Shown: positions 34,274 to 43,187 of the stretch, in pieces
Numbering within the stretch: position 1 is the first letter of the stretch
Layout: every line of letters begins with the position of its first letter
The notes under the pieces: generated by a model
Seen by the model: the letters and a program-made list of their open reading frames with translations, nothing else
Databases searched by the model: none
Told to the model about the DNA's origin: nothing
Program-made: the position numbers and the translations under genes
Source of the DNA: Moraxella catarrhalis
Lineage (GTDB): Bacteria > Pseudomonadota > Gammaproteobacteria > Pseudomonadales > Moraxellaceae
Direction: 5' to 3'
Assembly (NCBI RefSeq): GCF_001656295.1
Contig: NZ_LXHE01000009.1
Span: 1-64,000 of the forward strand
DNA: 64,000 nucleotides

Positions 34274-35116
34274 TTAATGATGATGCGAATGGCTTTGATC
34301 TGAATGCGATGAGTGATCGTGTTCGTGGGCAGGTGCTTCACCGTGATGTTGATGGCTGTGATGACCCGCTTGATCATGAACATGCTCGTCGCTGGTATGG
34401 TGATGGTGACCATGTTCTGCGTGGTCGCCATGCAATCTGTGCATGATTGGCATACTAAAGGCAATTGCCAATCCTGATATGAGCATGACCACACCGCTGA
34501 ATTTGCGTAGATTAAATGCGTGGATTTTGGATTTTAGCCAAGCGATGACTGTGCCTGTGGCAAGTAGCATGGGTAAAGTACCAAGCCAAAAAAATACCAT
34601 AAAGGTTGTCGCTGTCAATCCTACTTGACTGTCAGAGGCAAGTCCCAGTGCCACGCCTAATGCACCATAAACCAGCCCACAGGGTAAAAATCCCCAAAGC
34701 AGACCTGCAATCAGTGCCTTAGGCAAGCTATCCATCGGTAAAACTTTGGCGCGTAAAGGTGCCAGTGTATTCCAAAATCTTAGGCCTGCTTTTTCAAGGC
34801 GATTGAGTACTGGTAGCCCCAACATGAGCAGTGCAGCAAAAACCAAAGCACCGCCCAATAAATATTTGGGTAAGGCGCTGTTGGCCATTAAAGGTGCTAA
34901 AATGTGCTTACCCAAGGCTGCAACCAGTAAGCCTAAAATCGTATAGCTGCCCAACCGTCCCACATGATAGCCTAACATCAATAAAGTTCGCTTGGCGGGC
35001 GAGGTATTTTTCATGGAGATGCCAAAGGCTGCTACGATGCCGCCACACATACCCAAACAATGTGGTGAGCCAAGCAGACCCATACTAAAAGCAGCAAAAA
35101 TTAGTGCAAATGTCAT
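34274..35116 (-). CDS. sulfite exporter TauE/SafE family protein with a His-rich tail
   Basis: A 280-residue membrane protein with about six helices. The N-terminus GLLGSPHCLGMCGGIVAAFG is the Cys-containing signature of the DUF2/SafE-like group found beside cytochrome cbb3 oxidase assembly genes. The last 55 residues after residue 225 are extremely rich in His (runs such as HGHHHHTSDEHVHD and SHSHHH), a likely binding site for copper, nickel or zinc. It overlaps the end of ccoS by four bases (ATGA), so translation is coupled. A role in copper supply to the oxidase is the best guess. Confidence 0.8.
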   Translation of the reverse strand: MTFALIFAAFSMGLLGSPHCLGMCGGIVAAFGISMKNTSPAKRTLLMLGYHVGRLGSYTILGLLVAALGKHILAPLMANSALPKYLLGGALVFAALLMLGLPVLNRLEKAGLRFWNTLAPLRAKVLPMDSLPKALIAGLLWGFLPCGLVYGALGVALGLASDSQVGLTATTFMVFFWLGTLPMLLATGTVIAWLKSKIHAFNLRKFSGVVMLISGLAIAFSMPIMHRLHGDHAEHGHHHHTSDEHVHDQAGHHSHQHHGEAPAHEHDHSSHSDQSHSHHH

Positions 35117-35295
35117 CGCTGTTCCTTATGAATACGATTTGTTTTTCGGCGTGCTTGTCGATCGTCTAAAATGATTTGTTCAGAGGCGTTATCCAAATCT
35201 TCAAATTGATTAGACTTAACTGCATAATAAATTGCCCAAATCGCCACTACAAACAGCATCAGGCTTAATGGGATTAACAGATAAATACTGAGCAT
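35113..35295 (-). CDS. ccoS: cbb3-type cytochrome oxidase assembly protein CcoS
   Basis: A 60-residue protein with a single transmembrane helix (IYLLIPLSLMLFVVAIWAIYYAVKS) followed by QFEDLDNASEQIILDD, which is the CcoS pattern. CcoS is needed for cofactor insertion into cbb3 oxidase. The ATG at 35295 has GAGG seven bases upstream; a longer frame to 35388 lacks homology. The other cco genes are outside the window. Confidence 0.9.
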   Translation of the reverse strand: MLSIYLLIPLSLMLFVVAIWAIYYAVKSNQFEDLDNASEQIILDDRQARRKTNRIHKEQR

Positions 35296-35445
35296 GGCAT
35301 GCCTCAGTTTATAAAAAATTAATCCCATTATAGCATAAATGATTTTATTTGATATATAAATTACTTCATCATTTTGGTTTTTTACCAATAAATGGCTGAT
35401 GGGTTTGGCTTTAAAATTTGATATATCTAAATTTGGATAAGCTGA

Positions 35446-36942
35446 TTAAGACAAGCAACTGACTGCGACAGCCTCATTGGCAAACGCCATGCGAGTATCA
35501 TCAACGGTTGCAATGGTTTGCTGTTGATAGGGGTTATCTAGTAATGCAAATAATCGTGCCACTTCAGAAAAATCATCACGATGCGCAGACTCAATGGCGC
35601 GCTCTGCCATGTGATTTCTAAGAACATAGATTGGATTGACCGACTGCATGAGCGAAATGGCGTCAGCTTTGGTGGTCGTTTTCTGAACATAATTTAAATA
35701 ATCATGTACCCACTCATGCCACTGGTTGTGTGCAGCATGAGGCAGGCTGTGCATCAGATTGGTCAGTAGCCCATACTCATGCTCAAATTGCTTGCTATGA
35801 TCATCTTGATCCATCAAAGCAATCAGCGCACGAAAGCTGTTGGTATAATCCAAACGGTGCGCCTGCATCAAAGTTAGCAAGCGATAGCCAAGCTGTATGG
35901 CGGGCTCGGACATCTTAAGACCAAGCTTTTGACACAGTCCATCATGATAAGTGTCGGTAAAGACTGTTTCATAGGTGGTCAAGGCGTGATCAATCTCATC
36001 TTGGGTGATAAGCAGACCAAAAGTGCGATAGACCGTTGATAGATTCCAGCGTCCGATCATGGGCTGATTTTGATAAATATAACGACCTGTATGGTCTGAG
36101 TGGTTATTGATCCAAGTTGGGTCAAAACCTTCCATAAAGGCAAAGGGTCCAAAGTCCAGCGTAGAGCCCGTGATATTAAGATTATCGGTATTCATGACAC
36201 CATGACAAAAGCCAACCAGCTGCCATTTGGCAATTATACGCGCGGTATTGGCAGCAATTTCGGTTAAAAATTCAGCGATATTAGCAGTATTTTGCACATC
36301 ATCATACAAGTGCGGGTAATAACTTTGAATAATTTTAATGACAAATTCTTCAAAATAATCAGCCGCATACATCGATACCCACTCAAAATGACCAAGGCGT
36401 ACATGGCAGTCGCTGACACGAAGTAGAGCGGCGGCATTTTCGATATATTGGCGCTGAATGCGGGTGTCAGACACGATGACACCGATGGCATCTGAAGCAG
36501 GGATATTTAAGCCATTGAGCGCATGGCCACCCAAATACTCACGGATAGAGCTTGCCATCATCGCACGCCCATCTCCGCGCCGTGAATAGGGCGTAAGTCC
36601 TGCACCTTTAAGATGTAAATCAATCAATCGACCCGTTTTTGCATCTTGTAATTGGGCGATCAATAAACCGCGACCGTCGCCCAATTGACCTGCCCATTGA
36701 CCAAATTGATGTCCTGCATAAGCCATGGCGATCGGCTGTAGCGCATGAGGTGCGATGTCGCTGAGTGGTGCCAAAATACCTGAAATCACTGACAGCCAAT
36801 CGTCATCGCTAAGCGCTGTCAATCCCAGCTGATCAATGAGCGGATGGTTGAGCGCGATGAGTTTTGGATTATCCAGTGGTGTGGGTGTGATGTGGCGGTA
36901 TAGTCGCTCGTCATGTTTTAGATAATCATGCACAAATTTCAT
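35446..36942 (-). CDS. selO: protein adenylyltransferase SelO (YdiU)
   Basis: A 498-residue pseudokinase that transfers AMP to Ser, Thr or Tyr of redox-related proteins. The family blocks AYAGHQFGQWAGQLGDGRGLLI (residues 69-90), the LKGAGLTPYSRRGDGRAMMASS stretch and HGVMNTDNLNITGSTLDFGPF are intact; the last of these has the metal-binding Asn and the Asp of DFG. Bacterial SelO usually lacks the C-terminal selenocysteine and so does this one: it ends VSCLS, with an ordinary Cys at residue 496. The gene is monocistronic. Confidence 0.94.
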   Translation of the reverse strand: MKFVHDYLKHDERLYRHITPTPLDNPKLIALNHPLIDQLGLTALSDDDWLSVISGILAPLSDIAPHALQPIAMAYAGHQFGQWAGQLGDGRGLLIAQLQDAKTGRLIDLHLKGAGLTPYSRRGDGRAMMASSIREYLGGHALNGLNIPASDAIGVIVSDTRIQRQYIENAAALLRVSDCHVRLGHFEWVSMYAADYFEEFVIKIIQSYYPHLYDDVQNTANIAEFLTEIAANTARIIAKWQLVGFCHGVMNTDNLNITGSTLDFGPFAFMEGFDPTWINNHSDHTGRYIYQNQPMIGRWNLSTVYRTFGLLITQDEIDHALTTYETVFTDTYHDGLCQKLGLKMSEPAIQLGYRLLTLMQAHRLDYTNSFRALIALMDQDDHSKQFEHEYGLLTNLMHSLPHAAHNQWHEWVHDYLNYVQKTTTKADAISLMQSVNPIYVLRNHMAERAIESAHRDDFSEVARLFALLDNPYQQQTIATVDDTRMAFANEAVAVSCLS

Positions 36943-37023
36943 AAGTGAGCCGTTATTTATTATTAAAAAGAAAACCCTTTATCCAATATATAGATAAAGG
37001 GTGGAGAAAACAAGGCTTGGATA

Positions 37024-38202
37024 TTAAACAGCTTTACCTTTGAGTTGTAGATATGCCTGCTCAACACGCTTACTTTGCTCTAAGATTTTAGTTTCAATTT
37101 GGGCAAGCTGTGCTTTGAGCTTTTCATCTGCTTCATTTAATCGGTCGGCTAATTCTGCACGCTTTAGCTCAATCGCTTTGGCTTTTAGGGCATGCCATTC
37201 TTCAACTGTTTTGGTAAATTCATCATACTCGGCACTGATACGCTCTTTAAAGGCAGCCAAACGCTCATCTAAACTTGGTTCGCCCCCTGTGGCGATGCGT
37301 TCTTGGGCGCGTTTAAACTGCATGGTCAGCTCTGCATGTTTGATGGTCAAATCATCGACACGCTTTAAATTACTGGCTAAGCCTACTTTGGCAAGCAGAC
37401 CGATGATCCATTTGGTTGGGTCATATTGCCACCATTTGACGCCATTACGGTAGTCATATTGAAAATAGTGATGATAGTTATGATAACCTTCACCCCAAGT
37501 CACGATGGCAAGTAGGCCATTGTCCCGTGCGGTATTCTCATCGGTATAAGGGCGTGTACCAAACATATGGCACAGCGAGTTGATAAAAAAGGTAAAATGA
37601 TGTGTCAACACCAAGCGTAGAAGACCTGCAATCAAAAATGTACCCAGCATATCCCCTGTGATCCAGCCAATCATCGCCAGAACAACAACATTGGTAGCAA
37701 TTACCCAAAAACCATAATACTTGTGTTGTAGGGCAAGTAGCTTATCTTTTTTTAGGTCGGGGATATTTTTGTAATCATATTGACCGCTTGGGTATTTGCG
37801 TAGCATCCAGCCCATGTGGCTAAACCAAAAACCACGACGAGAAGAATACGGGTCGTCATATTCATCATCAACATGGCGATGGTGTGAGCGATGCCCTGAA
37901 CACCAGTCAAATACTGAGCTTTCAACCGCCAAAGTCGCACCAAGTAATAAAATATATTTGACAACAGGATGGGCTTCATAGGATTTATGTGACCACAAAC
38001 GATGGTAGCCAGCGGTGATAGACAGACCCGTCCAAGCCATTAAAATAGCAAAAGCCACCCAAACGCCCATGCCCACACCATGCGTCCATAGATACCAAGG
38101 CACGATAGCAATGGCAAGAAACAAGGTGGATAACAGCACAATGGCAGGTACCCAGTTGATGGGTGCTTGCTCAAACGCTTCAGAATTACGCTCAATACTC
38201 AT
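37024..38202 (-). CDS. acyl-CoA desaturase with a coiled-coil tail
   Basis: A 392-residue membrane desaturase of the delta-9 type. Its three histidine boxes are HRLWSH at 67-72, HRSHHRH at 104-110 and GEGYHNYHHYF near 240. Four to six helices anchor it in the inner membrane. The last 110 residues or so are a charged, helical extension (KRAELADRLNEADEKLKAQLAQIETKI) not required for catalysis and possibly a coiled coil for assembly. It introduces double bonds into saturated acyl chains. It is divergent from a TetR-type gene, which probably regulates it, as DesT does in Pseudomonas. Confidence 0.9.
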   Translation of the reverse strand: MSIERNSEAFEQAPINWVPAIVLLSTLFLAIAIVPWYLWTHGVGMGVWVAFAILMAWTGLSITAGYHRLWSHKSYEAHPVVKYILLLGATLAVESSVFDWCSGHRSHHRHVDDEYDDPYSSRRGFWFSHMGWMLRKYPSGQYDYKNIPDLKKDKLLALQHKYYGFWVIATNVVVLAMIGWITGDMLGTFLIAGLLRLVLTHHFTFFINSLCHMFGTRPYTDENTARDNGLLAIVTWGEGYHNYHHYFQYDYRNGVKWWQYDPTKWIIGLLAKVGLASNLKRVDDLTIKHAELTMQFKRAQERIATGGEPSLDERLAAFKERISAEYDEFTKTVEEWHALKAKAIELKRAELADRLNEADEKLKAQLAQIETKILEQSKRVEQAYLQLKGKAV

Positions 38203-38386
38203 AAAGGTAAGTATCCTATAATAAAGGTAACAAACTGGTATAATTTAGATAAAGTTTGTAAATAATAGAAAATTCATTTTGAATATTTACATAACATTGA
38301 TGATAATTATATGTTGTCAGGCAAGTATTATCAATATATTCAGAAGAATTTCTATACGAAAATATGCTAACACAAAACCGTCCAAA

Positions 38387-38404
38387 TGTGAACAATTATT
38401 CACA
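38387..38404. promoter_or_regulatory. candidate operator between desaturase and TetR genes
   Basis: TGTGAACAATTATTCACA: 6-base arms TGTGAA and TTCACA around CAATTA, in the middle of the 397-base divergent region 38203-38599. A TetR-side extended -10, TGCTATAAT, lies at 38540-38548. Apart from these the gap is AT-rich without a gene. Confidence 0.5.
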
Positions 38405-38599
38405 TCATTTGTGGGTAAAATTGTAACAATCACGGCATCATTTGTTTGATATTTTGTGTTTTATTCATCATCAAATCATCAATAACAATGGTTTAATAAT
38501 GCACGAGGTAAAAAAGTATCACCCATTTTTATTGTGTTTTGCTATAATCTTGGATAGTTATTTTTGTATTAAATATTTGTATTGAATAAAGGACATATC

Positions 38600-39313
38600 A
38601 TGACCAATCGCAAGCAACAATTTGAGTTGCGGGAGATGCGTATTTTGCAAACAGCTGAGCAATTATTGCTTGACTCTGGCGAGGGGGATTTGACACTAGA
38701 TAGCTTAGCTTTGGCATTGGATTTGGCAAAAGGAACGCTTTATAAGCATTTTGCCAGTAAAGATGAACTGCTGTTACGGATTTTGATTGATTATGAAAAG
38801 CGAAAACTTGATATGATTATTGTTGAAGACGGTGCTGGGGCTGGCGTGGCCCGATTGGTACTTCAGTTGGTCAATTTACCGCACCGTGCGATTTTATTTA
38901 ATCATATTGAAGAACGCCTGTCATCAACAACTTCTGGATTAAACAAGATGTTTGCCCAATTATACCATGTACGCCGAGAACGAATGGTTCGTATGTCTTG
39001 TATTGTTCAAAGATATTTGACCGAACAAAACAGTCAGATGAATATTCGTGACTATATGGCAACCTTGTATGCGGTTGGGCAAGGTGGTGCAAGTTTGTTA
39101 AATTCAAGCTTTTATCAGCGTTATTTGGGTCGGCGTGATACCCTAAAGAGTGCTTTGGTGCGGCAGATGCTGGATTTACCAAAATTATATCCCAAGGCGG
39201 ATAATCAGCCAGCAGATGAGATTTCACAAAGATTATTGGCGACCAGCCAAGATATGAGCGAAGCAGAAATTCTTGAGCTGGCAGAGGCGATTGGGCAGAC
39301 CATCATGCCTTAA
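38600..39313 (+). CDS. TetR family transcriptional regulator
   Basis: A 237-residue repressor from the ATG at 38600 (AAGGA eight bases upstream). The N-terminal helix-turn-helix reads LTLDSLALALDLAKGTLYKHFASKDELL, at about residues 30-57. The C-terminal ligand domain is of no specific type. The divergent acyl-CoA desaturase gene suggests control of membrane fatty-acid unsaturation, with acyl-CoA as a possible ligand; this is an inference from position. Confidence 0.9.
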   Translation: MTNRKQQFELREMRILQTAEQLLLDSGEGDLTLDSLALALDLAKGTLYKHFASKDELLLRILIDYEKRKLDMIIVEDGAGAGVARLVLQLVNLPHRAILFNHIEERLSSTTSGLNKMFAQLYHVRRERMVRMSCIVQRYLTEQNSQMNIRDYMATLYAVGQGGASLLNSSFYQRYLGRRDTLKSALVRQMLDLPKLYPKADNQPADEISQRLLATSQDMSEAEILELAEAIGQTIMP

Positions 39314-39391
39314 GCCTTGATTTACAATCGGTCAAATCTGATTGACTGTACAAAGACTAACAAGATGATGATTTGACCAATCTATTAATAA

Positions 39392-39424
39392 AAAATATCC
39401 CAAAAGTATTTGGGATATTTTTTG
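39392..39424. terminator. bidirectional terminator between the TetR and permease genes
   Basis: AAAATATCCCAAA (39392-39404) and TTTGGGATATTTT (39409-39421) with a four-base loop, Ts on both strands. Confidence 0.88.
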
Positions 39425-39431
39425 TCAAAGA

Positions 39432-40820
39432 TTAAACATCTTCTTCTTTAAACTGTGGGACAGGTGCTTTAAAACCACGAGTTTTGACGCCAAGCCAGAT
39501 AAAGCCAATGGCAGCCCAAAATAGACCCACTTCAAAGGTTAGTTTGTCAACCTTCAACCACATTAAAAACACACTGATAAAGCCTGCAATTGGTACGATG
39601 ATATAGCTTAATACATCTTTTGCATTATGCACATATTTATTTCTAAAGACATAATGGAATAACACAGAAATATTGACAAAGCTAAATGCTGTCAAAGCAC
39701 CAAAACTGATTAGATTTACCACCGATTCAAGTGTGACAAAGCCAGCGGTTAGTGCGACAACACCAGCGATGAGAATATTATTGACGGGTGTAAATAAAGT
39801 TGGGTGAATTTTACCAAAAATATTTTTGCTAATCACGCCATCACGACCCATCACATACATCAAGCGAGAAACGCCTGCATGGGCTGAGATTCCTGATGCC
39901 ATGACTGTAACGATGGCAAATCCAAGTACCACCGCCTTAAATACCGCACCACCAACAGCCTCTAAAATTTCAGGTTGTGTTTCATCAACGAGTTTAAAAT
40001 AAGTTTCTGGATGATTTGGGAAATACAGTTGCATAAAATAAGTGCTGATAATAAATACAACGCCAGCAATAAAAGTCGTTAAAATCATTGCTTTTGGTAG
40101 AGTGTTTTTGGCGTCTTTGGTTTCTTCAGCTAATGTTGAGAGTGCGTCAAATCCTGTAAATGAGAAGCACAAAATGGTTGCACCTGTAATGAGTGCTGCA
40201 ACAGAGGTCATGCTGTCCCAAAAGGGTGCCATGCTCCAAAGATGATAAGCATTTTCAGGGCTAATGATGCCATCGGCATTTTGACCTGCGGACAGAGCAT
40301 TGTAAGTTAAAAAAACAAAGACTGCAATGACAGCCAGCTGTACAAAAACAATCCAGCTGTTAAAATAGGCCACAGCTTTTGAGCCAAAAAGATTAACGCC
40401 TGTCATCAGTGCCGTCAAACCAATAACCCAAACCCAATGATTGACCGCAGGGAATAATGCTTCTAAATAAATTACCGCCAAAATGATATTTACTAACGGA
40501 GATAATAAATAATCAAGCCAACTTGACCAACCGACCATAAAGCCCATGGAAGGATTAATAGATTTTTGGGTATAAGTATAAGCAGAACCTGATGATGGAT
40601 AAGCACGAATCATATGACCATAACTGATCGAGGTGAGCAAAATTGCCACCAATGCAAAAATATATGACATGGGTACATGACCGCCACTGTCTTTAGAGAC
40701 CATGCCAAAAGTATCTAGTAAAGTCATGGGCTGAATGTAGGCAAGGCCAATAATGATCACATGCCACAAACTTAAATTACGCTGCAGGCGAGCGACATTG
40801 GGGGTAGAGGAGGTATTCAA
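39432..40820 (-). CDS. APC family permease, PuuP-like
   Basis: A 462-residue transporter with 12 predicted helices. The opening LSLWHVIIIGLAYIQPMTLLDTFGMV, then SGGHVPMSY, resembles the putrescine importer PuuP and related amino-acid/polyamine permeases. The block YPSSGSAYTYTQKSINPSMGF near residues 73-95 and the FSFTGFDALSTLAEETKDAKNTLPKA region near 215 are APC hallmarks. Substrate is unproven: putrescine or an amino acid. The frame begins with TTG; AAAGGA lies ten bases before it. No gene is seen in the 299 bases to the next CDS upstream (40821-41119). Confidence 0.85.
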   Translation of the reverse strand: MNTSSTPNVARLQRNLSLWHVIIIGLAYIQPMTLLDTFGMVSKDSGGHVPMSYIFALVAILLTSISYGHMIRAYPSSGSAYTYTQKSINPSMGFMVGWSSWLDYLLSPLVNIILAVIYLEALFPAVNHWVWVIGLTALMTGVNLFGSKAVAYFNSWIVFVQLAVIAVFVFLTYNALSAGQNADGIISPENAYHLWSMAPFWDSMTSVAALITGATILCFSFTGFDALSTLAEETKDAKNTLPKAMILTTFIAGVVFIISTYFMQLYFPNHPETYFKLVDETQPEILEAVGGAVFKAVVLGFAIVTVMASGISAHAGVSRLMYVMGRDGVISKNIFGKIHPTLFTPVNNILIAGVVALTAGFVTLESVVNLISFGALTAFSFVNISVLFHYVFRNKYVHNAKDVLSYIIVPIAGFISVFLMWLKVDKLTFEVGLFWAAIGFIWLGVKTRGFKAPVPQFKEEDV

Positions 40821-41119
40821 CGATGGTATTTCCTTTTAAGTGTGCATAAATGCAGCGAACACAAAAGAGAACTTAGCTTCATCGTGCCAAAAGATTTGGC
40901 GGTTGTTCGATTAGGCTATCTGCTCCGAAAATTTCAAGGGTTAAACAAAATAAAGAGGCTACCAATTTGACCTAATGTAACGGTAAATTGATAACCATGT
41001 AAGCGTGTGTGAATTTTAGCCTAAAATCTTTAATTTGTCAGCAATTTTTTGCGTTATTTTAGTGGTTTATTGTTAAAAATCTTATCTTAAATTTAAGCCA
41101 ACTGTCTAACATCTGTGTA

Positions 41120-41887
41120 TCAGCCACCCTTTAAGGTCAGGCTGCGACCGCCATCGATGGCAATAATTTGACCTGTTATGTAGGAGCTTTTTAGTAAAAA
41201 TAAGACAGCCTGAGCAATCTCTTCTGGGGTGCCAATACGAGCAAGTGGAATAGAGGCGATGAGGTCGGATTTTATTTGATGGCTAAATGAAGAATGATGA
41301 TTTTCAGGGAAAATATTCACACCAGGCGACACCCCATTAATCCGAATCTCGGGGGCAAGCTCGAGGGCTAGGCTTTGTACCATCATGCGGTGTGCTGCTT
41401 TTGCCATATTATAGATGGGATAGCCAATAAAAGGCTTAGCATCAGCATGAATATCCAATAAACTTACGATACAGCCGTGTGATTTTTTGAGGGCAGGCAA
41501 TAAGGCATGACTAAGTAGTAACGGTGCTTTAGCATTGGTTAAGAATAAATTATCCCAATGCTTAAGCAGGGTTTGATGTGTATCGTTTAAATCACTTGGA
41601 TAAAAACTAGATGCATTATGGATGAGCGCATCAATACGACCAAATTGGGCAATGCACAGTTTGCCAAATTCAGACAGTTGTTCTTGGTGATGAATGATGT
41701 CTAAATTTGCACAAAGCGTTGTTGCAGAATTTGGTCGAATTTGGTTGAGTGTGTGGCTTAATTTGTCCGCCTCAGCTTGACTGGTATAGTAATGAATGAT
41801 GACATTAAAGCCATGTTGGTGTAGTAGATTTGTAATGGCAGCACCAATACGCTTGGCACCGCCCGTGATTAGAGCAGTTTTGGTCAT
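41120..41887 (-). CDS. folM: pteridine reductase / dihydromonapterin reductase FolM
   Basis: A 255-residue short-chain dehydrogenase. The cofactor motif TGGAKRIG is at 8-15, and YNMAK gives Tyr159 and Lys163. The usual Ser of the catalytic triad is replaced by Asp145 (LLDIHA), as in pteridine reductase PTR1 and FolM. The family reduces dihydrobiopterin, dihydrofolate or dihydromonapterin with NADPH. AAGGAATCGAC before the ATG marks the start. It follows cca by 25 bases in the same direction and may be cotranscribed with it. Confidence 0.85.
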   Translation of the reverse strand: MTKTALITGGAKRIGAAITNLLHQHGFNVIIHYYTSQAEADKLSHTLNQIRPNSATTLCANLDIIHHQEQLSEFGKLCIAQFGRIDALIHNASSFYPSDLNDTHQTLLKHWDNLFLTNAKAPLLLSHALLPALKKSHGCIVSLLDIHADAKPFIGYPIYNMAKAAHRMMVQSLALELAPEIRINGVSPGVNIFPENHHSSFSHQIKSDLIASIPLARIGTPEEIAQAVLFLLKSSYITGQIIAIDGGRSLTLKGG

Positions 41888-41912
41888 GTCGATTCCTTGA
41901 TTGTTGTTATAT

Positions 41913-43085
41913 TTAAAAATCGGTCAGTGCAGATGCCGTTTGAAAATTCCCCAAAAGCCCATGCAAAGCTTGGGCACGCAGGCGTGACATCTCATCGCCG
42001 ATGGCTTTGCCTGTCAAGGCAGGATCAATGTCAGCAATCGTCACGCTTTGATAGCGCGCAATGGCGTCAAATAGCCACTGCTTGGGATAAGTCAAAGGAC
42101 TGCCTTGATACGCATGGCAAGTATCATAAAGCTGTATGAGCTGGGCGCTGTCTTTATGTGCTTGCGTGCGTTCGATCAAAGTCAGCAGCGCTTTAGTGTC
42201 AATCGCTGGCAGAGCGATCAGCGCATCATGCAGGTTTTGAAAAGCTTTTACAAATTGGCAGATGTGCTTTGGAGCATTAAGCCGTGTCAGACAATCTGCC
42301 GCATCTGTTGCTGGCAATTCATTTAAAAGTACCGCCAGCCGCGATGCAAGTGGCAGATTAAGCTGACATGCTTTTGTCAAGCGCGTCATAGCGGCTTGAT
42401 AATTATCGAAATTGATAAAATGTTGGGATAGTGCAGGCAGCACGGATGATAAAATATCAAGGTCATGTAGGCAGCGAATGAACTGGTCGCCTTGATTTTC
42501 CATCAGTGCCCTGGCAAATTCAGAGTACAGCCGCTCACGACTCAAACTGCTCATCTCGCCTGAGCTTGCGATCGTCTGCATGAGGGCAGCGGTGCTATCA
42601 TGAATGCTAAAGTCAAGTGGTGCAAAGCGGGCAAAGAATCTTGCCACGCGCAAAACTCTGAGCGGGTCTTCACTAAAAGCAGGTGAGACATGCCGAAGGG
42701 TGCGATCTTGGACATCTTTTAGCCCACCATAAAAATCAAGCACTTCACCGGTCATGGGCGTATCATCGAATAGATCTTTGACCTCTATCGCCAGTGCATT
42801 GATGGTCAAATCCCGTCGAATTAAGTCCTCTTCAAGACTGACGCTTGGGTCAGCATGCACCTTAAAAGCTGTGTGCCCTATACCTGACTTTCTTTCAATG
42901 CGGGCTAAAGCATACTCTGCGTGCGTCTTTGGATGTAAAAATACAGGAAAATCCGCCCCAACTTGTATAAAACCCAGATCAAGCAGCATCTGAGGCGTGG
43001 CACCCACAACCATAAAATCTTTATCCTTGACGGGTAATCCAAGCACGCCATCACGCACAGCACCACCAACCAAATATACTTGCAT
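41913..43085 (-). CDS. cca: CCA-adding tRNA nucleotidyltransferase
   Basis: A 390-residue class II enzyme that builds or repairs the CCA end of tRNAs. The head domain has YLVGGAVRDGVLGLPVKDKDF (residues 4-24) with the catalytic DKD, and RRDLTINALA near 109. It is one of the longer, E. coli-like forms, but an HD phosphohydrolase motif is not evident (the HDL near 185 is part of the body), and at 390 residues it may lack a full HD domain. AAGGAT precedes the ATG. The tRNAs in this window already encode CCA, so it would mainly repair ends. Confidence 0.93.
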   Translation of the reverse strand: MQVYLVGGAVRDGVLGLPVKDKDFMVVGATPQMLLDLGFIQVGADFPVFLHPKTHAEYALARIERKSGIGHTAFKVHADPSVSLEEDLIRRDLTINALAIEVKDLFDDTPMTGEVLDFYGGLKDVQDRTLRHVSPAFSEDPLRVLRVARFFARFAPLDFSIHDSTAALMQTIASSGEMSSLSRERLYSEFARALMENQGDQFIRCLHDLDILSSVLPALSQHFINFDNYQAAMTRLTKACQLNLPLASRLAVLLNELPATDAADCLTRLNAPKHICQFVKAFQNLHDALIALPAIDTKALLTLIERTQAHKDSAQLIQLYDTCHAYQGSPLTYPKQWLFDAIARYQSVTIADIDPALTGKAIGDEMSRLRAQALHGLLGNFQTASALTDF

Positions 43086-43145
43086 GGATAATCCTTATAA
43101 AGATGAAAAAATTAAATATAGCAATAATTTTCCAAAAATCCAATA

Positions 43146-43174
43146 AAAAATGCCAGCAATTCAGCTGGCATTTT
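43146..43174 (-). terminator. maeB terminator
   Basis: AAATGCCAGC (43148-43157) and GCTGGCATTT (43164-43173); on the minus strand a T run follows. Confidence 0.88.
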
Positions 43175-43187
43175 GGTGTGAGGCAGT

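Noticed and set aside
35446..36942. SelO as a selenoprotein
   Set aside because: The gene ends with an ordinary Cys codon near the C-terminus and a normal stop; no in-frame TGA with a downstream selenocysteine element is needed to explain it.
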